Part shown: piece after piece, positions 51,042-57,106 of the stretch
Numbering within the stretch: the stretch's first letter is position 1
Layout of the letters: each line of letters opens with the position of its first letter
Origin: Psychrobacter sp. FME13
GTDB taxonomy: Bacteria > Pseudomonadota > Gammaproteobacteria > Pseudomonadales > Moraxellaceae
Assembly (NCBI RefSeq): GCF_014861395.1
Contig: NZ_RRYV01000007.1
Span: 1 to 57,106 of the forward strand
Length of the DNA stretch: 57,106 bases
Reading direction: 5' to 3'
Made by a program: the position numbers and the translations under genes
The notes under the pieces: generated by a model
Told to the model about the DNA's origin: nothing
The model's input: the letters and a program-made list of their open reading frames with translations, nothing else
Database searches by the model: none

Positions 51042-51181
51042 CAGGTGGTGGCTCGTCACTAATATTATTAGTATCACTCACTAACGTCTCATAATGGCTA
51101 AATATTTGCTTTAGTTGATTTTTTGCTCGCTATCGCCATATAGTGGTCTTTCACCTTTATCGTTAGGTTTCATTTGTTTCT

Positions 51182-51745
51182 ATGTCTAAAGCCAATTTGA
51201 CTCACCATTTCTTAATCGCAGCGCCAGAGTTGTCAGACCCAAGGTTTGAGCAGGCGCTAATCTATATTTGTCGTCATGATAAGCATGGTGCACTCGGTCT
51301 GATGGTCAATCGTCCGTTGGAACAATCACGAGTGGGTAAGCTGTTGGAAGACCTCAGTATTGAAGTCACTAACCCTCAAGTGATGGAAGATGTGGCGTTA
51401 GAAGGTGGACCTATGTACCCGGAAGTTGGCTTTGTTTTGCATACAGGTCAGCCAGAATGGGCGTCTTCTTTTGCGATATCAGAAAACGTCTGCATTACTA
51501 CCAGTCAAGATATTCTGAAACGTATCGCCGCAGGTCAAGGCGTCGGTCACTATCAGCTGTGCTTGGGTCATGCCAGTTGGGGTAAGAAGCAGTTAGAGCA
51601 AGAATTGAATAATGGCGATTGGTTGGTTTGCCCTGCTGACTTAAATTTATTATTCAATACGCCATTTGAAGAGCGCTGGCAAATAGCCGCTGATAAAATC
51701 GGGATCAATTTTGACTACCTAAGCAGTGATATCGGTCACGCTTAA
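51182..51745 (+). CDS. yqgE: YqgE/AlgH (UPF0301) family protein
   Basis: A 187-residue protein of the UPF0301 family. The sequence starts with [24 protein letters not shown] and contains [14 protein letters not shown] and [15 protein letters not shown]. In Pseudomonas it is called AlgH. The molecular role is uncertain. Next to ruvX (57 bp downstream), the usual neighbour, it probably forms a two-gene unit. Confidence 0.93.
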   Translation: MSKANLTHHFLIAAPELSDPRFEQALIYICRHDKHGALGLMVNRPLEQSRVGKLLEDLSIEVTNPQVMEDVALEGGPMYPEVGFVLHTGQPEWASSFAISENVCITTSQDILKRIAAGQGVGHYQLCLGHASWGKKQLEQELNNGDWLVCPADLNLLFNTPFEERWQIAADKIGINFDYLSSDIGHA

Positions 51746-51802
51746 CCTCATATATTCTATAAACGTAGAAATAAAAAACCCAAATAGGATACATCCGTTA
51801 CT

Positions 51803-52339
51803 ATGGCAGATAGCACCCTTATAACAGATAGCATCAATTCAATAGAGACTGAGACGGGCATTGCTGAAGCGACCGTTAAGCCGCACCTTGTTTTAGCCTT
51901 AGACTATGGCGTCAAAAAAATGGGCATGGCACTTGGCAATACCATTACCGAGACAGCGCGTGCCTTTGATATTTTAGCGATGAATAATGGTCAACCAGAT
52001 TGGGACAATCTACTGGGTATTGTCAAAGTGTGGGGGGTCTCAAAAGTGGTCGTCGGTCTACCACTTAATATGGATGGTAGCAGCTCAATGTTGTCTAAGC
52101 GCGCGCACAAATTCGCCCGTCGTCTAGCGCACAGAGTCATGGAACAGCACCTGCCAGTAGTCGTCACACTCTGTGATGAGCGCTTAACCTCAGTTGCCGC
52201 GCGTGAAATAGCGTGGGAAAATGGCTGGATTCAACATGAGCGCGACCCGATTGATGATATCTCTGCCTGTATCCTAATGTCGACGTATTTTGCTGATCCA
52301 ACTAGCAGTATCGCCATTGATGCAATCAAAGCCGATTAG
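51803..52339 (+). CDS. ruvX: Holliday-junction resolvase-like protein RuvX/YqgF
   Basis: RuvX (YqgF) is an RNase H-like nuclease family member, in E. coli also implicated in 16S rRNA 5' maturation. The 178-residue protein begins with about 25 polar residues, followed by the first strand LVLALDYGVKKMGMALGN (catalytic Asp). Other blocks are VVGLPLNMDGSSSMLSKRAHKF and VTLCDERLTSVAAREI. Length is longer than E. coli's 138 mainly in the N-terminal leader and C-terminal tail. A short 17-bp tandem repeat lies 10 bp after its stop. Confidence 0.93.
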   Translation: MADSTLITDSINSIETETGIAEATVKPHLVLALDYGVKKMGMALGNTITETARAFDILAMNNGQPDWDNLLGIVKVWGVSKVVVGLPLNMDGSSSMLSKRAHKFARRLAHRVMEQHLPVVVTLCDERLTSVAAREIAWENGWIQHERDPIDDISACILMSTYFADPTSSIAIDAIKAD

Positions 52340-52349
52340 CTTAACAATT

Positions 52350-52392
52350 ATCAGTTTAGCTAAGCAATCAGTTTGGCTAAGCAATCAGCTTG
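52350..52392. repeat. 17-bp tandem repeat after ruvX
   Basis: ATCAGTTTAGCTAAGCA (52350-52366) is followed by an A-to-G variant copy (52367-52383) and a partial third (52384-52392). A diverged copy (TTAGCTTAACA) overlaps the ruvX stop codon region at 52336-52346. Confidence 0.85.
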
Positions 52393-52555
52393 CTACTCGA
52401 ATACTGCCCATTTCTGCTATATAGTTAATCCAATTTGAAAGCGTTACAAGGAAACCGAGCGTAGATGTATATATAATACTTCAAGTGAGGTTAACGCTGT
52501 AACTCTTTTATAGTGGATTGACTATATCATCTAAACGGATAAATGACTGATTATT

Positions 52556-53089
52556 ATGACTATTGTTTCAGACCAATCCACGCAAAATAAATCGCAACAT
52601 GGTTTTGCTCCGCTTGCCATCGCTCGCATCAAAGGCGCACAACGAGCAAACCAAATAGCGATTTATCTCATTTATGCTGCTATCTTTGCGTTTATGGTCT
52701 TTGGCACCATTGCTAGTATTAAAGCCTTTCATGACAATCAATTGCTTTATCAGTTATTTTATAACCTGCCCTATGCTTTGGTTGCGCTCACGATTCCTAT
52801 TACCCTGTATGATGCTCTAGTCGTTTATCGCTATCGCTTAAACCAGCCGTCGATGATTGCTATGAGTATCGGTGTATCGACCATCATATTGATTGGTGGG
52901 TTATTATTCGCTGACACTGCATGGTTGGGGTTGTCCTGTTGGTTGGGTGTGGCTTTTTTATTCAAAGTGAGTTTCAAGCGGTTTTTTAACTTTTTAGAAG
53001 TGGCTGACTTGCCTGATACTGATGAAGCGCTAGAGACAGACGAAGTGCTAGAGACAGATAGTGTAGAAAACTCAGAAAGTACGTCCTGA
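52556..53089 (+). CDS. Membrane protein of unknown function
   Basis: This 177-residue protein has four hydrophobic spans (about residues 33-55, 66-85, 100-118, 122-142) and a polar N-terminus. The C-terminal tail is highly acidic and carries an 18-bp in-frame repeat (EALETD EVLETD). I do not recognise the family. It lies between ruvX and tusA on the same strand with 216 bp upstream and 62 bp to tusA. Confidence 0.8.
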   Translation: MTIVSDQSTQNKSQHGFAPLAIARIKGAQRANQIAIYLIYAAIFAFMVFGTIASIKAFHDNQLLYQLFYNLPYALVALTIPITLYDALVVYRYRLNQPSMIAMSIGVSTIILIGGLLFADTAWLGLSCWLGVAFLFKVSFKRFFNFLEVADLPDTDEALETDEVLETDSVENSESTS

Positions 53090-53151
53090 CTCCTGACAGG
53101 CGCGTAAACAAATTATCCATTATTAAATTTTTAGATTAATTAAGTATAATT

Positions 53152-53478
53152 ATGACAACTTCAACAACAGATACCTCTATTAACCATCATCTAGACACGC
53201 AAGGGCTTATTTGCCCTGAGCCTGTGATGATGCTACATCGAGTCATACGCAAAGCAGACAGTGGCGAGGTGATCGAAATACTAGCCACCGACCCTGCTAC
53301 GACACGCGATATCCCTAATTTCTGTCGTCATCTAGGTCATGAACTGTTGACTCAAGAAACGCTCGCGGAAAATGTGAATTTAAATGTCGATCCTGATGAA
53401 ATAACCATTGATAGCGATAATACCGCACCTATGAGTGTGACGCTTTATCGCTATCTGGTTAAGAAAAAAAGTGCTTAA
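53152..53478 (+). CDS. tusA: Sulfurtransferase TusA family protein
   Basis: A 108-residue TusA-fold protein that carries persulfide sulfur, in E. coli relayed towards the 2-thiouridine of tRNA. The catalytic cysteine is C21 in QGLICPEPVMMLHRVIR. The IEILATDPATTRDIPNFCRHLGH segment with the second helix follows. The N-terminus and C-terminus are a little longer than in E. coli (81). It stands 62 bp after a membrane-protein gene. A strong hairpin (53545-53578) follows. Confidence 0.92.
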   Translation: MTTSTTDTSINHHLDTQGLICPEPVMMLHRVIRKADSGEVIEILATDPATTRDIPNFCRHLGHELLTQETLAENVNLNVDPDEITIDSDNTAPMSVTLYRYLVKKKSA

Positions 53479-53544
53479 ATGTACTCGATTGACCACAGTA
53501 AAGCATTGATCACAGCAGAACATTGACAGCGCAATAAACAATAT

Positions 53545-53578
53545 AAAGATATCTTTGCACTCTAAGCAAAGTATCTTT
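53545..53578 (+). terminator. Terminator-like hairpin after tusA
   Basis: AAAGATATCTTTGC pairs with GCAAAGTATCTTT through one bulged base, around a loop of about 7 nt. The T run is short, so termination may be partial. The hairpin is 20 bp before the methyltransferase start and could also influence its translation. Confidence 0.7.
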
Positions 53579-53598
53579 CACAAAAGGTAGGCTATTAC

Positions 53599-54792
53599 GT
53601 GTTACAAACAGAAAAGCAGTATGTACAGTGGCAAGAAAACGAGACTCTACATAATGCTGTTTGGTTGTCTGAAAGCAATCATATGCCACCTGCGCGCATT
53701 GTGTTGGTCGATGATACAACGACCGCAGATGATGCTTACCGCTTAGCTTGCGAGGGTACATCACTGCTATGGCGCGGTGACTTTCATAATGCACGCCAGT
53801 TATTACAGGCGCTCGGTCGCCGTATAGATCGTACGAACGAACGCTCTGAGCTACGTAAAATGAAAAAAGCTGCAAATAAACCTAATGCGGCAAGTGTTCA
53901 AGGCATTCCCAACTTATTTCATCAGCAGCGCCAACTGCAAGCCCAGCGCTCACGTATATTGAGCCGCCTGCTACTAGAGCTCGATGCCAATTATGTCAGC
54001 CAACTACGCCGCGCACCTGATGTCAGCGCCGCCTGTACAGCCGCTTTTGGCCCATTAGATACAGCGATGGACACATCTTGTGTACTGTCGTTTCGTGACT
54101 TGCAAGGCGCACTTGGCGCAGCAGGATGGCGCGAAAAAGGCGTCCCGATAGACAGCTTAGGGTTATCCATTTTTCCGCATTATGGTGTCTTTGCACCAAC
54201 TCGTCATGAGTATGTACAGCTATTACTCGATGCGGCGCTACCAGACACCTGTGATGTCGCCTATGATATCGGTACTGGAACGGGCTTACTGGCGATCATC
54301 TTAGCGCAGCGCGGTGTTCCACAAGTAATCGCAACAGATTTAAATCCACGTGCTTTGGCCTGTGCCAACGAGAACTTTACACGCTTAGAACTAACTGCCG
54401 TACAGTTACAGCAAGCGGATCTGTATCCGACTGACGCACCACTCGCCAATCTGATTGTCTGTAATCCGCCTTGGTTACCTGCTAAGCCAAGCTCATCTCT
54501 TGAGTATGCTGTCTATGATGCCAAGAGCGCGATGCTACGCGGCGTGTTACAAGGTGCTAAACAGCACTTAGCTGAGCATGGACAGCTATGGTTGATCATG
54601 TCGGACTTAGCTGAGCACCTGCAACTGCGCACTCGTGATGAATTATTGAGCTTGTTTGCCGATGCTGGATTGTCAGTAAAATATCGTCTGGACACCCAAC
54701 CTAAGCATGGTCGTAGTCAAGATGATAGCGACCCTCTGCATGTCGCGCGCAGTGCTGAAGTCACCTCGTTATGGTGTTTAACGCTTATCTAA
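53599..54792 (+). CDS. Class I SAM-dependent methyltransferase (HemK/RsmC-like NPPW motif)
   Basis: This 397-residue protein has a non-catalytic N-terminal part (about residues 1-210) with an RxxR-rich helical stretch. A class I methyltransferase domain follows: motif I YDIGTGTGLLAIILAQRG, acidic TDLNPRAL, and motif IV NPPW at N289-P-P-W. NPPW-type enzymes modify exocyclic nitrogens (adenine, guanine, cytosine) or glutamine amides. The substrate is not clear. The start is GTG at 53599. xerD begins 24 bp after the stop, so the two are probably co-transcribed. Confidence 0.85.
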   Translation: MLQTEKQYVQWQENETLHNAVWLSESNHMPPARIVLVDDTTTADDAYRLACEGTSLLWRGDFHNARQLLQALGRRIDRTNERSELRKMKKAANKPNAASVQGIPNLFHQQRQLQAQRSRILSRLLLELDANYVSQLRRAPDVSAACTAAFGPLDTAMDTSCVLSFRDLQGALGAAGWREKGVPIDSLGLSIFPHYGVFAPTRHEYVQLLLDAALPDTCDVAYDIGTGTGLLAIILAQRGVPQVIATDLNPRALACANENFTRLELTAVQLQQADLYPTDAPLANLIVCNPPWLPAKPSSSLEYAVYDAKSAMLRGVLQGAKQHLAEHGQLWLIMSDLAEHLQLRTRDELLSLFADAGLSVKYRLDTQPKHGRSQDDSDPLHVARSAEVTSLWCLTLI

Positions 54793-54816
54793 CAGTCAAC
54801 CGTCGAGTATTGAATT

Positions 54817-55755
54817 ATGAGCCGTGATCGTGCCGTGCAACAGCGCCAACCTAAGGCGCTGGCAGTAGATGACGAACCCAGTTATATGACAGAGTTTCGT
54901 CAAGCCATGCTGGCGCGAGGGCTTGCCACACGTACTCGTAATGCATATGTCCGCGACCTGCGTGCCTGCGAGCTGACCAATCCTGTTGCCTTGACTCGCT
55001 GGCAGCCTGATGACGTGCTGCACTGCTTATCAAGCCTTACTCAAGAAGGCAAAACCCCACGTACCCAAGCACGCATGCTCTCAAGCTTGCGTCAGTTTTA
55101 TCTATGGATGATTGCCAGTAATCTGCGTGAAGACAACCCTTGCGAACGTGTCAAAAGCCCAAAGCTCGGACGACCACTACCGAAAGATTTGGCTGAGGCG
55201 GATGTCGATAATCTACTTGCCTCGCCTGATACTAGCACTGCGCTAGGACTCCGTGATAAAGCCATGCTAGAGGTGCTATATGCCTGCGGTCTGCGTGTGA
55301 GTGAATTGATTAATCTCTCATTAGAACAAGTGAATCTAAACTCAGGTTGGCTACAAATCACGGGTAAAGGCAATAAAACGCGACTGGTGCCCCTCGGCGA
55401 ATATGCAGCGGATGCATTGGAAGATTATCTGTCTCATGCTCGTGGAGACTTGATTGCTCATTTGAAATCAGGAAATTGCCAAGCGGTGTTTTTAACGGCG
55501 CAAGGTGGCTATATGACGCGGCAAAACTTTTGGTATTTGCTTAAAAAATACGCCAAAGTCGCCAGTATCGATAAAGAATTGTCACCGCATACGCTACGCC
55601 ACGCTTTTGCCACGCATTTGCTAAATCATGGCGCTGATCTTCGTAGCGTACAGTTATTACTTGGGCACAGTGATTTATCAACCACGCAAATCTATACCCA
55701 CGTGGCGACAGCGAGATTGCAGAAATTGCATGCGGAGCATCATCCGCGAGGTTAG
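54817..55755 (+). CDS. xerD: Tyrosine recombinase XerD
   Basis: XerD resolves chromosome dimers at dif together with XerC. The 312-residue protein has the tyrosine-recombinase catalytic set R160, K184, H258, R261, H284 and Y293. XerD rather than XerC is indicated by LPKDLAEADVDNLL, LRDKAMLEVLYACGLRVSEL, SPHTLRHAFATHLLNHGADLR and the HHPRG ending, as well as by total layout. No phage genes surround it, so it is the chromosomal enzyme. Confidence 0.93.
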   Translation: MSRDRAVQQRQPKALAVDDEPSYMTEFRQAMLARGLATRTRNAYVRDLRACELTNPVALTRWQPDDVLHCLSSLTQEGKTPRTQARMLSSLRQFYLWMIASNLREDNPCERVKSPKLGRPLPKDLAEADVDNLLASPDTSTALGLRDKAMLEVLYACGLRVSELINLSLEQVNLNSGWLQITGKGNKTRLVPLGEYAADALEDYLSHARGDLIAHLKSGNCQAVFLTAQGGYMTRQNFWYLLKKYAKVASIDKELSPHTLRHAFATHLLNHGADLRSVQLLLGHSDLSTTQIYTHVATARLQKLHAEHHPRG

Positions 55756-55800
55756 CATTGAAGTTTAATATTTATTAATGATCGTCAAAAGGATTACAAA

Positions 55801-56139
55801 GTGTCGCAAGCTCAGACACCTCCCTTGCATACTCTAACTGAAAAGCAAAATTTTGCTCTCAAGAAATTAACCATTATGTGTTATTTAGAAGGCACGTCTT
55901 TTCTACTGTTGCTGGGTATCGCCATGCCATTAAAATATATGCTGGGTATGCCTGAAGCAGTGAGTTATGTCGGCCCATTGTATGGGATACTATTCGTTGC
56001 TTATATCATAGTGCTGATCATCACAGCGAGCAAAATAAAAATGCCCCTACGGGCACTGCCTGCAGGTGTAGTTGGATCTTTCTTGCCATTTGGCCCGTTT
56101 ATATTTGATCACTTGTTTAAGAAGCATTTGAGAGGGTAA
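55801..56139 (+). CDS. DUF3817-type small integral membrane protein
   Basis: A 112-residue protein with three hydrophobic spans (about residues 25-45, 57-78, 82-105). The KLTIMCYLEGTSFLLLLGIAMPLKYM and PLYGILFVAYI segments fit DUF3817 membrane proteins. Function is unknown. It starts with GTG at 55801, after an AAAGGA-type site, 46 bp downstream of xerD. Confidence 0.8.
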   Translation: MSQAQTPPLHTLTEKQNFALKKLTIMCYLEGTSFLLLLGIAMPLKYMLGMPEAVSYVGPLYGILFVAYIIVLIITASKIKMPLRALPAGVVGSFLPFGPFIFDHLFKKHLRG

Positions 56140-56225
56140 CCCATCTTTTTTGATTGTGTTAATTTTAGACTTGGTGAGTTACGCATCCGCTAGCTCACCC
56201 TGCGCGCTTATAGGTAGGGTAAAAC

Positions 56226-56888
56226 ATGCTGACTGTAAGAGAAATAAGAGATATTTTAAATTATAATTTTGTGTGGCCGATAACTAATGGCAAAATCTAT
56301 CAATTAAATAATGATAAAGATAGTATCTGCTATGATAATTTATGTGGCGAGCTAAAATTTAACGAGAACAAGCAGTTAGAGTTCTATGTTGAGAAGGAAA
56401 TTAGCTATTCTGAGCAGAAAGTTTTATATGAACAACAAGAGCAAATAGCATCTAGTCTACAAAGTGGTAAGATGTATAAGCAGTTTCAATTTTCTAAATT
56501 GGAATTCACTGATAAAAAAGATCGAGTTTGGATTTCTAGCAGGATTCTAACTATCAGCGGGTTAAAACTAAATTCTAGAAAAATTATCATTAGTTTAATC
56601 ATTGACAATATTAACCTGACCAATATTTTTCGTAATAACAGCTCTCTATATTCTTATTCTTCTGATGATATAAATATTATTCCTAATAATTACTCAAGAA
56701 CTCTCACTGGACAAAATAGGTTAAATAAATATGAGTTGAAAATACGAAATACCTCAGTTCTTCAAATAAGAAAGTTTGAAAAAAACTATATATACTCGAT
56801 ATATTCTAATATTGAATCAAAGGCAGTAATATTTCGTATATATAGTCAGCTCAAAATAAAATTGTTATGGTTAGGGCAAACATCATAA
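56226..56888 (+). CDS. AT-rich gene of unknown function, possibly truncated by an IS
   Basis: The 220-residue product has no family I recognise. It is rich in Ile, Asn, Lys, Ser and Tyr, with beta-strand-like stretches and no clear signal or membrane segment. Base composition is visibly more AT-rich than the neighbours, suggesting acquisition. Its last ~15 codons run over the 3' end of the transposase gene (from about 56846). The natural C-terminus may therefore be missing and the final LWLGQTS an artefact of the IS end. Confidence 0.55.
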   Translation: MLTVREIRDILNYNFVWPITNGKIYQLNNDKDSICYDNLCGELKFNENKQLEFYVEKEISYSEQKVLYEQQEQIASSLQSGKMYKQFQFSKLEFTDKKDRVWISSRILTISGLKLNSRKIIISLIIDNINLTNIFRNNSSLYSYSSDDINIIPNNYSRTLTGQNRLNKYELKIRNTSVLQIRKFEKNYIYSIYSNIESKAVIFRIYSQLKIKLLWLGQTS

Positions 56889-57106
56889 AACAATTTGGAT
56901 AAGTCGTTTTCCATCCAGCCTTGGCGTAGAAACTTCACCTGAGCCCATTTCTTTTCGATAGGGTTTAGGTCTGGGCTGTACGGCGGCAACCAAAGAATAC
57001 GATGCCCGTGCCTGTTTAGTAGCTTTTGAATGCGTTTGCTCTTATGAAATTTGGCGTTATCCATCACAATCACGCATTTGGTTTTAAGACTTGGGATTAG
57101 GGTTTG
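56846..57106 (-). CDS. IS630-family transposase, C-terminal part (continues beyond window)
   Basis: The minus-strand frame is open to the right edge, so only the C-terminal ~86 residues are present. VIVMDNAKFHKSKRI supplies the second catalytic Asp of the DDE triad, and LPPYSPDLNPIEKKWAQVK supplies the Glu, the classic IS630/Tc1-mariner DDE3 signature. The C-terminus runs to WMENDLSKLFYD. The IS end is probably near 56846-56890. The first catalytic residue and the other IS end lie outside the window. Confidence 0.93.
   Translation of the reverse strand, partial: QTLIPSLKTKCVIVMDNAKFHKSKRIQKLLNRHGHRILWLPPYSPDLNPIEKKWAQVKFLRQGWMENDLSKLFYDVCPNHNNFILS
56846..57106. mobile_element. IS630-family insertion sequence, left part only
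   Basis: This part of an IS is defined by the transposase fragment; it continues past the right edge. Its exact end could not be fixed, because only one terminal repeat is visible; it probably lies within the segment around GGTTAGGGCAAACATCA (56869-56885). IS630 elements usually target TA. Confidence 0.7.

Noticed and set aside
54817-55755. Prophage or integron integrase
   Set aside because: XerD-specific sequence blocks, no phage genes, no attachment-site repeats nearby.

Overview
The window comes from a gammaproteobacterium of the Moraxellaceae, most likely Psychrobacter. The protein sequences resemble that group. So do the mid-40s-looking GC content, the gene order tpiA-secG-tRNA-Leu-tRNA-fMet-rimP-nusA-infB-rbfA-truB...rpsO-pnp, and the pairing of an AlgZ-like sensor with argH. 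These assignments were made by reading the sequence; no database search was run. Almost the whole window is ordinary chromosomal core. Accessory DNA is limited to small palindromic or MITE-like elements, tandem repeats, and the right edge, where an AT-rich gene meets an IS630-type transposase.

Layout. 0.3-3.4 kb: AlgZ-like membrane kinase divergent from argH, then an YggX-type iron-trafficking protein. 3.4-8.8 kb: complete phosphate uptake operon pstSCAB-phoU on the minus strand, with a triple Pho box and a strong hairpin between pstS and pstC. 8.9-11.5 kb: TPP riboswitch and thiC. 11.5-22.8 kb: metabolic and housekeeping genes (secreted unknown protein, class I FBP aldolase, EamA-type transporter, ABC exporter, alpha/beta hydrolase, AlkB-like dioxygenase, quinone oxidoreductase-like protein, EEP nuclease, secreted unknown protein, BaeRF3 protein). 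23.3-28.2 kb: oligopeptidase A with YheV, a membrane/coiled-coil protein, a degenerate macro-domain-like protein, a haloalkane dehalogenase and a MITE-like element. 28.3-41.9 kb: the classic translation/transcription cluster on the minus strand (pnp, rpsO, truB, rbfA, infB, nusA, rimP, tRNA-fMet, tRNA-Leu, secG, tpiA), interrupted between rpsO and truB by a DJ-1/PfpI protein and two tiny acidic proteins. 42.5-48.1 kb: pilB-pilC-pilD-coaE and convergent rlmB. 48.4-56.1 kb: ppnP, recN, yqgE, ruvX, a membrane protein, tusA, a methyltransferase, xerD and a small DUF3817-like membrane protein. 56.2-57.1 kb: AT-rich orphan gene running into an IS630-type transposase that leaves the window.

How the parts work together. 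PstS binds phosphate, PstCAB imports it, and PhoU links the transporter to the (unseen) PhoBR system, which would act through the Pho box. ThiC makes the thiamine pyrimidine under feedback from its own TPP riboswitch. The rimP-to-pnp block covers ribosome maturation, elongation control, initiation, tRNA modification and RNA decay. Leader hairpins before rpsO and pnp sit where E. coli carries autoregulatory structures. PilB, PilC and PilD are the motor, platform and prepilin peptidase of type IV pili.

I did not find a clearly undescribed multi-gene system. The observations most worth a second look are the AlgZ-like kinase that seems to have lost its ATP-binding motifs, the macro-domain-like protein that has lost its glycine-rich loop, the U1.U72 mismatch in the initiator tRNA, the wobble-compensated pst hairpin, the pnp and rpsO leader structures, and short tandem repeats that start at or just beyond stop codons at three places.
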